A DNA stretch of 54,097 bases from UBA4742 sp002403895 (GCA_036823295.1 DAISGD010000018.1:1-54097); one strand, 5' to 3'. Shown: positions 25,595-34,201, counted from the first letter of the stretch. Numbers and translations are program-made. Notes: generated by a model not told the origin, from the letters alone.

Positions 25595-25748
25595 GCCTGC
25601 GCCGGAGAGGTCTTCGCGCGGCAAGACCGCACTCGTGAAGTGTCCCCGAACGCCTGTGGCTGGGGCTGCTGCGGCATCCCATGAACGCGCACGACAACGC
25701 CCCGACCACGCAACGTCGGCGCAAACCTCAACCCAGGACCATCCAGGA

Positions 25749-26107
25749 TGTAGGTGCCGGAAACGCGATCTGGGTTGCTCCGAGCTTGGTGCTTGTTCGT
25801 ACGTTCGGTGTTCGGGCGCGTTGAATCCGGTCGGGCGAGCCGGTGGGGACGTGCTTTTGGTGCCGCCGGATCAGGCGGCGTGACGGTATTCGTTGATGAG
25901 CCCGCCGAGGATCCGGCGGCGCCCGATCCGGTCGAAGGGGACCGGTTCGGGTGCGGCGTGGTCGATGCTGGTGGGGGAGCGTTGCTGAATGCCGCGGTGG
26001 GGTCGGTGGGTGTTGTAGTGCTCGATGAACTCGACGAGCAGGCGCCGGAGTTGCCGTTCGTTCCAGATCAGCGTGTGGTCCAACAGCTCAGTTCGGGCGG
26101 TGCGCAC
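25749..26107 (-). mobile_element. rve-type insertion sequence, copy 4 (truncated)
   Basis: TGTAGGTGCCGGAAACGCGA at 25749 begins a fragment that matches copy 3 without an indel for 359 bp, with about two substitutions. It encodes the last part of the transposase (RTELLDHTLIWNERQLRRLL through LINEYRHAA). It ends abruptly at GCGCAC (26107), where an unrelated gene start follows. The near-identity to copy 3 indicates a recent transposition or duplication, followed by deletion of the other two thirds. Confidence 0.92.
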
Positions 26108-26132
26108 CCAACAGCAACCAGAAGGAATGAAC

Positions 26133-26230
26133 ATGGTGGGCAACAACAAGATCTCCGCCGTTCTCGTCTCGACGGACTTGGACAGAAGTCAGGCCTTCTA
26201 TGATGTCGTCGCCGCCGGGTTCGAACGGGC
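26133..26230 (+). pseudogene. VOC-family gene, N-terminal scrap
   Basis: After GAAGGA, the ATG at 26133 starts MVGNNKISAVLVSTDLDRSQ, AFYDVVAAGFERA. This is the first beta-alpha unit of a VOC-family protein. At about 26230 it passes directly into sequence of another family (MFS). About 33 codons survive of about 120. Confidence 0.6.
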
Positions 26231-26590
26231 CCATGGAGCGCCATCGGCGCCATCGGCGGACCGCTGCTCGCCATCGTGCTGGTCGCCACGCTCGGCACCT
26301 GCAGGGCCATCGGCCTATCGGTCATCCCGGGGATGATGGCCGCGGTCGCGATCTACGCCGACCGCCACACCACCACCCCGACCAGAGGGGAACGCAAGCC
26401 GTTGCGGATCCGGGTGCGTCCCGTGCTCATCAGACCGCTGCGACCGCTGTCCGCCGACATCACCGCGTTCGAAGTCGGCAACTTCGCCGCCACGCTGCTG
26501 ATCCTGCGCGCCACCGAACTTCTGGAGCCGGGCCACGGAGATGATCGAGCGACCACCGTCGCCCGAACGCGAGAAGCGCTCCCCCTTACC
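26231..26590 (+). pseudogene. MFS transporter internal fragment
   Basis: This frame reads AIGAIGGPLLAIVLVATLGT, RAIGLSVIPGMMAAVAIYAD, then LSADITAFEVGNFAATLLIL, RATELLEPGHGDDRATT. The pattern is of the middle of a major facilitator transporter (the GxxxGPLLA helix and the cytoplasmic loop between halves). There is no proper start, and the end lacks the C-terminal six helices. It is joined without a spacer to the VOC scrap on its left. Confidence 0.7.
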
Positions 26591-26618
26591 AAGGTGAATC
26601 GAGCGGGGCGGACGAAGC

Positions 26619-26906
26619 TCAGATGCCGAGGATCAGGGCCTTCTTCGCGGCAAACTCCTCGTCGGTGAGAATTCCCTGGCTGTGGAGCTGCGCGAGCTGG
26701 GTCAGCTCGGCAGTCGGATCGACGGGGGCGGGCGGCGGCGGAGGAGCTGGCGGTTCGTACGCCTGGGGCTCAGGCGCCGCTGCCGCAGCTTGAGCGTCCT
26801 GGTCGGCGTACTTCTGCTGCTGATGATGGGCGACGCTGCCGCCGACCACGCTGGCAGTGCCGACGATCGCTGCGGTCCGCATGATGGGCCGTCCTCGTCG
26901 AAGCAT
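26619..26906 (-). CDS. SHOCT-domain protein with N-terminal helix
   Basis: A 95-residue protein. The N-terminal RPIMRTAAIVGTASVVGGSV is hydrophobic (short membrane segment). A Gln/Ala/Pro-rich linker follows (about 35-62), then a C-terminal SHOCT motif, ELTQLAQLHSQGILTDEEFA followed by AKKALILGI. It lies 51 bp downstream of a DUF6325 gene on the same strand, a pairing common in actinobacteria. SHOCT domains are short oligomerisation modules. The cellular role is unknown. Confidence 0.88.
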   Translation of the reverse strand: MLRRGRPIMRTAAIVGTASVVGGSVAHHQQQKYADQDAQAAAAAPEPQAYEPPAPPPPPAPVDPTAELTQLAQLHSQGILTDEEFAAKKALILGI

Positions 26907-26957
26907 TGGACTTCCTCTCGGTTCTCGGGGTTCTGGATGGACTCGGGTGGTGCAGCT

Positions 26958-27374
26958 TCAGCTGGCCGCGAGCACTTCGTCGATGGCTTCTTTCGGGATG
27001 CGAATCGCGGCGACAAGCTCGCCACCGGACTCGACGACGGCGTCACGGAATCGGGTTGCCCAGACGTGTTCGAACATGAGGATCGCGGCCGACGAGGCCG
27101 ATTCGAGCTCGGCGGCGAGGTCGGCGATGTCTTCTTCGGCGAGCATCCCACTGGGCTCCTCGACATGCGGACGGAACGCGGCACTCGTGGCCTCGTCGAG
27201 CTCCGACAACTCGAGGGCAGCGACATCGCCGGCCGCGTCCTTGGCCACGAAGACCAGGTCGATCACCCTGATCGTGCCGGTCTGCACGAGCTCGGCGAGT
27301 GCCGGGGCGACATCGCCGTTGAACTCGTTGCCTGGGAAGCTGATGACCAAGATCTCGATTGGTCCGATGCTCAT
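26958..27374 (-). CDS. DUF6325 family protein
   Basis: A 138-residue acidic protein with the family start GPIEILVISFPGNEFNGDVA, then PALAELVQTGTIRVIDLVFV, AKDAAGDVAALELSELD, and a C-terminal helical part ILMFEHVWATRFRDAVVESG. ATG at 27374 with AGGAGA. It is followed by the SHOCT gene, probably as an operon. The fold resembles DUF1269-type proteins, with no membrane segment of its own. Function is unknown. Confidence 0.88.
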   Translation of the reverse strand: MSIGPIEILVISFPGNEFNGDVAPALAELVQTGTIRVIDLVFVAKDAAGDVAALELSELDEATSAAFRPHVEEPSGMLAEEDIADLAAELESASSAAILMFEHVWATRFRDAVVESGGELVAAIRIPKEAIDEVLAAS

Positions 27375-27522
27375 CGCTGTTCTCCTGTGCTGACGTTCTC
27401 TCGATGACGGTCACTCATAGAGCCCCGCGTTCGGGTGGACCTGATCGGTGGAGATATGAGTGGCGTCACCTTCGCACGGTTACCGTCGCGACGCCAGCGA
27501 GCCAGACCCGGGGAACCGACAC

Positions 27523-28245
27523 GTGCAGAACGAGGGGCAGTGGAACCGTCATGCGCGATGGTGGCAGCGCGAGTTCTCGGCGGGCGCCGACCCTGAGTAC
27601 GAGGATCAGATCCTGCCGCTGGTCGCTCGCCATCTCCAAGGGGCACGACGTGTCCTCGACGTCGGTTGTGGGGAGGGTCAGGTTGCCCGTCGAGTGGCGA
27701 GCGGAGGCGCGGAGGTCGTGGGCCTCGACCCGACCGCCGCTCAGATAGAGGCCGCCCGTGAACGCGGCGGCGGACCCGTCTACCTGCGGGCGCGTGCGGA
27801 GTCGCTGCCTTGTCGCGACGGATCGTTCGACACGGTCGTGGTGTGCCTGGCGCTCGAGCACGTCGATGCATTCGAAGCCGCGATCAACGAGGTAGCGCGT
27901 GTCCTCGAACCGGGGGGACGGTTCGTTCTGCTGTTGGGCCATCCGCTCCTGCAGGCCCCGGGTAGCGCCTGGATCGACGACCGGATCCTCGGCGAGATGT
28001 ATTGGCGCGTCGGTGACTATCTCACTGAGGAACGACGGTTCCACGAGGTTGCGCCGGGGGTCGACCTCTTCTTCGTCCACCGACCCCTCAGTCGCTATGT
28101 CCACGCCATGGGCCAAGCGGGTCTGCTGATCGATGACATGGTCGAGGAAGCGCCGCCGACTCGGGTGATCGCTGAGAGCTGGGGCTTCCCGGAGGCGGCC
28201 ACCATCCCTCGAGTGCTGCTCATCAGCGCGATCCGTTCCAGCTGA
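27523..28245 (+). CDS. Class I SAM-dependent methyltransferase
   Basis: A 240-residue methyltransferase from the GTG at 27523 (a GTG at 27460 is an in-frame alternative). Motif I is RRVLDVGCGEGQVARRVASG. The acidic motif II is VVGLDPT, motif III is SLPCRDGSFDTVVVCLALEH, and motif IV is RVLEPGGRFVLLLGHPL. The C-terminal part (about 150-240) has the lid-like region typical of the UbiG/Methyltransf_11 group. The substrate is unknown. It is divergent from the DUF6325-SHOCT pair. Confidence 0.9.
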   Translation: MQNEGQWNRHARWWQREFSAGADPEYEDQILPLVARHLQGARRVLDVGCGEGQVARRVASGGAEVVGLDPTAAQIEAARERGGGPVYLRARAESLPCRDGSFDTVVVCLALEHVDAFEAAINEVARVLEPGGRFVLLLGHPLLQAPGSAWIDDRILGEMYWRVGDYLTEERRFHEVAPGVDLFFVHRPLSRYVHAMGQAGLLIDDMVEEAPPTRVIAESWGFPEAATIPRVLLISAIRSS

Positions 28246-28363
28246 CCACCGCAGCAAGGGGGAACCCTGTCCGGGCATGGCCGAGTGCTGACAGCCGTGT
28301 GTCACGATCGAGGAGAACGCGATCCTCTCCATCAACCTGGGACTTGGTCGCCGGGAGAAACTT

Positions 28364-28391
28364 GGCGACCACCCCCAACTCTGGGGTGGGT
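28364..28391 (+). repeat. GGCGACC hairpin repeat, copy B
   Basis: GGCGACCACCCCCAACTCTG followed by GGGTGGGT, two bases different from 20009-20036. It directly abuts the solo IS end, sharing its last base with the first base of TGTAGG. The 28246-28590 gap has no gene. Confidence 0.6.
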
Positions 28392-28461
28392 GTAGGTGCC
28401 GGAAACGCGATCGGGGTCCTCGCGGGGCTGGTGGTCGTGTGATTGGTCGGTGTCGGGCCGC
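28391..28461 (-). mobile_element. Solo IS end (copy 5 relic)
   Basis: TGTAGGTGCCGGAAACGCGA at 28391 is followed by about 50 bases similar to the outer end of copy 1 (GGGTCCT...GGTCGGTGTCGGG). No transposase codons remain. It is the fifth left-end copy, in the same orientation as copies 1-4. Confidence 0.75.
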
Positions 28462-28590
28462 AGTCTCCTCTCCCCAGACCCGAAGGCCCAGGAATCGGCA
28501 CTGCACCAAACCCGGGGTGACTCACCTGTCGGGGCCTCGCTGGGGTCGGCCCCGGCGGCCAGCAACCCTGCTGACGGCCGAGACCCGCGG

Positions 28591-29856
28591 CTACAGCAGC
28601 GTGCGGTCCAGCCACTCCCACGTGCGCGTTCGGCCAGTGGCGGCGCGGCCGACGCGAGTCGCCAGCCCGGCCATGGTTCGGCCCCGGCCGGGGGCGGCCC
28701 CATCGAGCAACTCGTTCCAGAAGACGGACCATCCGGGCGCCAGAGTCCGTCCTAGTACGGGCAGGCTGAGCAGGCGGCCCACCCCGGCGATGGCAGTGGG
28801 GTGGGGGAGCAGGGCTGACTGCATTGCCGCCGCGATTGCCTGATAGGGGAGGTGCTCGGCGCTCAGCCAGCCGCGGTAGCGGTCGGCGGCGGCCTGGCCG
28901 GGCTGGCCTTCAGTGGCGAGGACGGCGGTAGCCGCCGCGTGGCCGCTGCGCATGGCTTGGGCTATGCCCTCGCCTTGCAGCGGGTTGACGAGCCCGGCCG
29001 CGTCGCCGACGAGCAGCACCCGTCCGGCCGTCGGCGTCGTGCCGATCATGCCCATCTTCAGCCATCCGCCGAGCCGAGCTGATGAGCGCGGACCGGGACG
29101 CAGCAGGTCCAGATGGTGCAAATGAGCGAGGAACTCAGGCAACCGCCGGACCGCTTGTGAGCCCTTCGTCCGGTCGGCCAGCGTGCCCACACCGAGGCCG
29201 ACGTTCGCCCGCCCATCGGGGCTGGGAAACAGCCACCCGTAGCCGGGCAACGCCCGCCACCGGCTCGGCTCCCACAGGATGATGGCCGGAAGGTCGACCG
29301 TCTGGTCGAGGTAGGTGCGGATGGCGAACCCCCACATGACCCGGCGGTGATCGACTAGCCCGGCTGCGTCCGCCACCCGGCTGGTGGCGCCATCGGCCCC
29401 GATGATGGTGCCGGCCCGCAACCGGGCGCCACTGGCCAACGCGAAGCCGTCGATCCCGTTTGGCCCCCGCAGCGGATCGACCGCTTGACCGACGAACGAG
29501 ACGGCGCCGGCTGCTACCGCGGCCTCGCGCAACATCGCGTCGAACGACGTTCGGGGTACGGCCAGGGCGTGGTCGGGGTAGGTGCGACCGGGGAAGCAGG
29601 GCAGCCGCACCCGTCGGCCGGTCGGGCCGACGACGATCATGTCGCCGACGGGGATGGCGCCGGGCACGGGTAGGTCGAGATCGGAGAGGAGTTGCACGCC
29701 GCGCGGCCCGACCAGGTCACCGCAGGCTTTGTCGCGCGGGAAGGCTGCCTTGTCGACGAGGGCCACCCGGGCACCGCCGCGGGCGAGGACCAACGCGGCG
29801 ATACTGCCCGCGGGGCCGGCGCCGACGACCATGACGTCGAAGCGATCGTCGGCCAA
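28591..29856 (-). CDS. Geranylgeranyl reductase family FAD oxidoreductase
   Basis: A 421-residue flavoprotein of the GGR family. It has an N-terminal dinucleotide fold VMVVGAGPAGSIAALVLARG, the family motif AAFPRDKACGDLVGPRGVQL, and the FAD-binding second motif RVLLVGDAAGLVNPLQGEGI. The start is a TTG at 29856, chosen because AGGAGGAGGGG precedes it. It is divergent from a MenG-like methyltransferase and UbiA-like gene across 55 bp. Family members reduce isoprenoid double bonds in archaeal lipids, chlorophyll and menaquinone side chains. Here I infer saturation of a menaquinone or other polyprenyl chain. Confidence 0.93.
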   Translation of the reverse strand: MADDRFDVMVVGAGPAGSIAALVLARGGARVALVDKAAFPRDKACGDLVGPRGVQLLSDLDLPVPGAIPVGDMIVVGPTGRRVRLPCFPGRTYPDHALAVPRTSFDAMLREAAVAAGAVSFVGQAVDPLRGPNGIDGFALASGARLRAGTIIGADGATSRVADAAGLVDHRRVMWGFAIRTYLDQTVDLPAIILWEPSRWRALPGYGWLFPSPDGRANVGLGVGTLADRTKGSQAVRRLPEFLAHLHHLDLLRPGPRSSARLGGWLKMGMIGTTPTAGRVLLVGDAAGLVNPLQGEGIAQAMRSGHAAATAVLATEGQPGQAAADRYRGWLSAEHLPYQAIAAAMQSALLPHPTAIAGVGRLLSLPVLGRTLAPGWSVFWNELLDGAAPGRGRTMAGLATRVGRAATGRTRTWEWLDRTLL

Positions 29857-29911
29857 AGCCCCTCCTCCTGCGTTCTGGACCTATGGTACGTGGGCCGGCC
29901 GGAGAGAAACG

Positions 29912-30631
29912 ATGCCCGATCCCAACAGCATCGCCCAGGAACTGTTCGACGCCTTGCCAGACCGCTACGACCGGCTGGCCGAAGTGCTGTCCTTGGGTCA
30001 GAACCGCCGGTGGCGCCGGGAGATGTGCGACCACATCGTCTCCACCCGGTCGGCACTGCACCTCGATGTCGCCTCAGGCACGGCTGGTGTGGCGATCCAG
30101 CTGGCCCGCCGCAGCTCGGCGCGGGTAGTCGGGATCGACCTGACCGAGCAGATGCTGCGGCGCGGCCAGGTCAACGTGGCGAAGGCCGGTCTGATTGGCC
30201 GCGTCAGCCTCACCGTGGGCCAAGCAGAGCGGTTGCCGTTCCGGGACGCCACGTTCGACGGGCTCACCTTCACCTATCTCCTGCGCTACGTCGCCGATTC
30301 CCAGGCGACGCTCGAGGAACTGGTCCGGGTGGTGAAACCAGGCGCGACCGTAACCAGCCTCGAGTTCCTCGTGCCTCCGAACCCATTCTGGCGAGCATGG
30401 TGGTGGCTCTACACCCGGTTCGTCCTTCCGGCTGGCGGGTGGCTGACAGGTGGGCGCGAGTGGTGGGGGGTCGGCCGGTTCCTCGGGCCGAGTATCTCCA
30501 ACCACTACCGCGCGCACCCCTTGGCCTGGCACGTCGAGGCCTGGGAGAAGGTCGGCCTGGTCGACGTCGGTGTGCGGGTCATGAGTCTCGGCGGCGGCCT
30601 CGTGATGTGGGGAACCAGACCGCGTGCCTGA
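29912..30631 (+). CDS. MenG/UbiE-like methyltransferase
   Basis: A 239-residue SAM methyltransferase of the UbiE/COQ5 type. Features are the start FDALPDRYDRLAEVLSLGQN followed by RRWRRE (UbiE signature around YDxxNxxxSxGxxxxWRR), motif I LDVASGTAGVAIQLARR, VVGIDLTEQMLRRG, GQAERLPFRDATFDGLTFTY and LRYVADSQATLEELVRVVKP. ATG at 29912 after GGAGAGA. Its 3' end overlaps the next gene by 8 bp. Demethylmenaquinone methylation is the best guess, and the GGR and UbiA-like neighbours support a quinone pathway role. Confidence 0.9.
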   Translation: MPDPNSIAQELFDALPDRYDRLAEVLSLGQNRRWRREMCDHIVSTRSALHLDVASGTAGVAIQLARRSSARVVGIDLTEQMLRRGQVNVAKAGLIGRVSLTVGQAERLPFRDATFDGLTFTYLLRYVADSQATLEELVRVVKPGATVTSLEFLVPPNPFWRAWWWLYTRFVLPAGGWLTGGREWWGVGRFLGPSISNHYRAHPLAWHVEAWEKVGLVDVGVRVMSLGGGLVMWGTRPRA

Positions 30632-31358
30632 GCCCGACCGCCGCCCCGCCTACTACGCGGCGCGATCGGGACGGTGGCGCGACTGGTGGACGCTGCTGCA
30701 CCCCCCCTACACGGCCTGGCATCTCTCCTACGTCGTCATCGGAGCGTCGCTCGCGCCCCGTGTCGATGGGACCCGACTCGTGGCGACCCTGATTGCCTTC
30801 TTCGCTGCTGTGGGTCTGAGCGCTCATGCCCTCGATGAGCTGCACGGGCGGCCGCTGGGCACCCACATCCCGAGCGCGGCGTTGGTCGCTGTGACGGTGG
30901 CGGGTCTCACGACGGCCGTGGTGTTGGGCGTGGCTGGCGTGGCCCGGGTCGGGTTGGTGCTGATGCCGTTCATCGTGGCCGGGCCGGTGCTCGTCGTGGC
31001 CTACAACGCCGAGCTCTTCGGTGGCATCGTCCATACCGACGCCGGGTTTGCCGCCTCGTGGGGTGCGTTCCCCTTGATCACCGCGTACGTCGCGCAAGCC
31101 GATGGACTGGGCCTGGCGGCGGTGTTGGGTGGCGTCGCCGCCTTCGCCTTGTCGTATGCCCAGCGCAGCCTCAGCAAGCCGGCGCGGCTTCTGCGTCGCC
31201 ACGTCCAAGGGGTGCACGGATCGGTCGTGCTCGCCGACGGCACCACCCGGCCTCTGGACGAAACGGTGCTGCGGGCCCCGCTTGAACAGGCGCTGAGGGC
31301 GATGTCGTGGGGGCTCATCGCCCTGGCGGCTGCCCTGGCCGTCGCCCGTCTCCGGTAG
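30624..31358 (+). CDS. Polytopic membrane protein, UbiA-like prenyltransferase candidate
   Basis: A 244-residue membrane protein with about seven to eight hydrophobic segments. Distinctive parts are WTLLHPPYTAWHLSYVVIGA, VGLSAHALDELHGRPLGTHI, VVAYNAELFGG and GFAASWGAFPLITAYVAQAD. The ALDELHG segment occupies the place of the first Asp-rich motif of UbiA proteins but lacks the full NDxxDxxxD, so this assignment is tentative. The GTG start overlaps the methyltransferase gene by 8 bp (translational coupling). Its 3' end overlaps the convergent SRPBCC gene by 44 bp. Context suggests quinone or lipid prenylation. Confidence 0.6.
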   Translation: MPEPDRRPAYYAARSGRWRDWWTLLHPPYTAWHLSYVVIGASLAPRVDGTRLVATLIAFFAAVGLSAHALDELHGRPLGTHIPSAALVAVTVAGLTTAVVLGVAGVARVGLVLMPFIVAGPVLVVAYNAELFGGIVHTDAGFAASWGAFPLITAYVAQADGLGLAAVLGGVAAFALSYAQRSLSKPARLLRRHVQGVHGSVVLADGTTRPLDETVLRAPLEQALRAMSWGLIALAAALAVARLR

Positions 31359-31815
31359 CTACGAGCTGGCGGCGGAACCCATGAACCGTCGCGTCGACCA
31401 CCCGGTCGTGACCCCAGCGCAGCAGCGGGTAGGCGAACCTCGCCGCCGTGCGCATCGGTCGCTGCATCATCTCGATCGTCCACGCCACCGAGGCGACCGT
31501 CCCGTCGCCATCCGGTGAAAGCTCGAGCCGGCCGTGGCCTTCGAGATCACCGTGCACGGAGGCCTCGATGGACGAAGGTCGCACGCACTGCTCCAGCTCG
31601 ACTCGGATGCGCATCTGATACGGCAGCGGCGGCGACACGACACCGACCAGGACCGATCCCGCCTCCAGGCCGGGGCCGTCCAGACGGAATTCGCCGAGCC
31701 AGCCCCACCACGCTTCGAACTCGCCGGTGCGCTCGATCGCGCCCCACACCACCTCCGGTGGAACCCCGAACCGGAACGCTCCCTGGTAGTCGACTAGCGG
31801 TGCTGAGGAAGCCAC
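31315..31815 (-). CDS. SRPBCC-fold protein (polyketide cyclase-like)
   Basis: A 166-residue START/SRPBCC protein: GAFRFGVPPEVVWGAIERTG, FEAWWGWLGEFRLDGPGLEA, YQMRIRVELEQCVRPSSIEA, GRLELSPDGDGTVASVAWTI and a long C-terminal helix RWGHDRVVDATVHGFRRQL. It should bind a hydrophobic ligand. It is convergent with the UbiA-like gene, their 3' ends overlapping by 44 bp, which is unusual and would give antisense overlap of the transcripts. The ligand may be an isoprenoid or quinone given its neighbours, but that is inference. Confidence 0.85.
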   Translation of the reverse strand: MASSAPLVDYQGAFRFGVPPEVVWGAIERTGEFEAWWGWLGEFRLDGPGLEAGSVLVGVVSPPLPYQMRIRVELEQCVRPSSIEASVHGDLEGHGRLELSPDGDGTVASVAWTIEMMQRPMRTAARFAYPLLRWGHDRVVDATVHGFRRQLVATGDGRRPGQPPGR

Positions 31816-31904
31816 CCTCCCAGGCTAACCACGAGTGCGTAGGTGGTCCGGCCGGTCGCGAAGCGGCGGTTCGCCGACGATTGGCTTCCTCGGCACGGGT
31901 GTTG

Positions 31905-33716
31905 TCACTTCTCCCGCAGGGACAGGGCTGCCTGTAGCAGAGCGGAGTGGGTGAGGGCTTGGGGGTAGTTGCCGAGGTGCCGTCTTGTGGCCGGGTCCAT
32001 TTCTTCGGCGTAGAGCCCGAGCGGGCTGGCGAGCGCTACGAGTTCGTTGAAGAGCTCGTGGGCTTCGGCGGTGCGTCCGGTGACGGCCAGGGCCTGCACC
32101 AGCCAGAACGAGCATGGAAGAAAGGCGCCCTCGGTGCCGGGGAGGTCGTCTTGGCCGGGCGGGTATCGGTAGATGAGCGGTCGGCCGGCGCCGAGTTGCC
32201 GCGCGATGGCGTCGATGGTGCCGTGCACGCGTGGTGAGTCGGCGGGCTCGAGGCCGAGCAGAGGGAGCACGAGCACCGCCGCGTCGAGATCGGTTGAGCC
32301 GTAGACGCCGGTGTAGCTGCCGACCGCGGGGTTGAAGCCTCGGGTGGTGATGTCGGCGGCGATGGCATCGCGCTGGGTCTGCCATCGAGTTAGTTGTCGG
32401 GTGGGGGTGCGATGGGTGGCGGCGATGCGCAGCGCCCGGTCGAGGGCGAGCCAGGCCATGAGCTTGGAGTGCACGTGGTGGGCGGCGTCGCCGCGGATCT
32501 CCCAGATGCCGGCGTCGGGTTCGGTCCAGTGCTGTGCGACTTCGTCGGCGAAGCCGCGCATGGCTCGCCACGTCTCGGAGTAGAGGTGATGTCCGGCGTG
32601 GACGAGGAGCCAGGCCGCGTCGAGGACCCAGCCGTACCCGTCGAGCTGGTGCTGGTCGGCGGCGCCGTTGCCGATCCGAACGGGCTGGCTGTGCGCGTAG
32701 CCGGGCCAGCCGGCAACGTCGTGCTCGGAGGTGGGGTGGCGGCCCTGGAGGGTCAACAGGACGGGGAGGCGGGGGCGGTCGAGGCGGCTGGCGTGGAGCA
32801 GCCAGGCCAGGAACCGGCGGGCCTCTTCTACCTTGCCGATGCCGAGGAAGGCACCGATGCCGATGCTGGCGTCGCGGGGCCAGGCGAAGCGGTAATCCCA
32901 GTTGCGGATCCCGCCTGGGTGTTCGGGAAGTGAGGTGGTGGGCGCGGCGACCGGTGCCCCCGACGGCGAATAGGTCAACAAACGTAAGGTGAGCAGGCTG
33001 CGGACCGCCATGTCACGGTAGGGGAGTCCGTCATCGATCTCGTCACACCAGGCGCGCCACCGCTCCTCGTCGGCTTCGAGCGCGGCCCAGGCGGCAGCGG
33101 CGCCGACGTACACGAGCGGTTCGCGCTCGGCGACTGCGACGGCAATCGTGAGGGGCTGGCCCGGAGAGATGGTGACGGTCGTCGGTTGGCCCGGGTCGAT
33201 CCGCACCGGCGGCGAGCAGCAGACGGCCATGGCGGTCGCTCCCCAGCTACATATGAGCGTGTCGCCGCGGTGCTGAACCCGGGGTGGTCGGCGTTGTTCG
33301 CCGAGGCGGGGGTCGAAGTCGATGACGGCCTCGACGGGGCCGCCCTCGGCGGTGAGCCGGCGAACGAGCAGGGTGGATGGCAGCAGCGCGCCGGTGACCT
33401 CGGCGATCATCCCTTCGCGGAGCGTGAGTCGGCCACGTTCGGCGTGCCAGGTGGTCTCGAGGCTGGCGGTTCCCGGTCGGTAGCGGCGGACTATGACGGT
33501 CGCCTCGCCCGACGGACCCAACCGGAAGGTGCCGGCGCCCGACCCGCCGACGAGGCGGCCGAAGACGGGTGGGCCGTCGAAGCGGGGCACGCACATCCAG
33601 TCGATGGCGCCGTCAGACGCGACCAAGGCGGCGGTGCGGGTGTCGCCGATGAGTCCGTAGTCCTCGATGGGTCGCTCGACGTGCGCAGAGGGATCGGAGC
33701 GCACGGTCGCGGTCAT
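31905..33716 (-). CDS. GH15 glycoside hydrolase (glucoamylase/trehalase type)
   Basis: A 603-residue GH15 enzyme from the ATG at 33716. It opens PIEDYGLIGDTRTAALVASD followed by GAIDWMCVPRFDGPPVFGRL, the standard N-terminal beta domain. The (alpha/alpha)6 catalytic part has GGIRNWDYRFAWPRDASIGI, ADQHQLDGYGWVLDAAW, AGIWEIRG (catalytic Glu) and LYAEEMDPATRRHLGNYPQA (second catalytic Glu). It lacks a signal peptide, so it is cytoplasmic. Actinobacterial relatives include trehalase and glucan hydrolases. It is the last gene of an operon with transaldolase, which suggests feeding glucose from storage sugar into the pentose phosphate pathway. Confidence 0.93.
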   Translation of the reverse strand: MTATVRSDPSAHVERPIEDYGLIGDTRTAALVASDGAIDWMCVPRFDGPPVFGRLVGGSGAGTFRLGPSGEATVIVRRYRPGTASLETTWHAERGRLTLREGMIAEVTGALLPSTLLVRRLTAEGGPVEAVIDFDPRLGEQRRPPRVQHRGDTLICSWGATAMAVCCSPPVRIDPGQPTTVTISPGQPLTIAVAVAEREPLVYVGAAAAWAALEADEERWRAWCDEIDDGLPYRDMAVRSLLTLRLLTYSPSGAPVAAPTTSLPEHPGGIRNWDYRFAWPRDASIGIGAFLGIGKVEEARRFLAWLLHASRLDRPRLPVLLTLQGRHPTSEHDVAGWPGYAHSQPVRIGNGAADQHQLDGYGWVLDAAWLLVHAGHHLYSETWRAMRGFADEVAQHWTEPDAGIWEIRGDAAHHVHSKLMAWLALDRALRIAATHRTPTRQLTRWQTQRDAIAADITTRGFNPAVGSYTGVYGSTDLDAAVLVLPLLGLEPADSPRVHGTIDAIARQLGAGRPLIYRYPPGQDDLPGTEGAFLPCSFWLVQALAVTGRTAEAHELFNELVALASPLGLYAEEMDPATRRHLGNYPQALTHSALLQAALSLREK

Positions 33717-33723
33717 GGCCCTC

Positions 33724-34200
33724 TCAGTGCGCCTTGAGCAGCACGCCGAGGGCGATGCCATAGGCGAGATGGGCGGCGGTAGCCACGATCGGGGTTTGCC
33801 GACCGTAGTTGAGGCCGAGCAGGCCGGGCGGCTCCAGCACCGCGGTCGACGTCGGCCCCGCCCGATTGGATGCGATGCGGGGATGGACCCCGGCAAGCAT
33901 CGGGACGAGCACGGTGAGAGCTACCGCGACTTGCAACAAACCGAACAGACCGCCGAGCCACCAGGTGGCCCGGTCGAGCAGGGCGAAGCTGGCGGCGTAG
34001 CCGAGCGCGAAGCCTTCCCCGATTGCCAAGTGGATGAAGAACCCGGCGACACGCGCCCGGTCGGGGTCTTCGGTGACGACGGTGCCGAGCAGCAACGGCA
34101 GGTCCAAACGGGTGACACCGGCGAGTTGGGCGGTGATCATGACCGCGGTGAGAGCAGCGGTGGCGACGAGCCCGAACAATGCCCAGCCGGCCCAGTCCAC
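33724..34200 (-). CDS. Small four-helix membrane protein, unknown
   Basis: A 158-residue membrane protein with helices at about 4-25, 52-72, 80-102 and 138-156: WALFGLVATAALTAVMITAQ, GFFIHLAIGEGFALGYAASF, LFGLLQVAVALTVLVPMLAG, IVATAAHLAYGIALGVLLKA. GTG start at 34200, one base after the transaldolase stop codon. The GH15 gene begins 7 bp after its end. I do not recognise a named family. Its tight place in the operon says it is translated with the enzymes. Confidence 0.75.
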   Translation of the reverse strand: MDWAGWALFGLVATAALTAVMITAQLAGVTRLDLPLLLGTVVTEDPDRARVAGFFIHLAIGEGFALGYAASFALLDRATWWLGGLFGLLQVAVALTVLVPMLAGVHPRIASNRAGPTSTAVLEPPGLLGLNYGRQTPIVATAAHLAYGIALGVLLKAH

Positions 34201-34201
34201 C

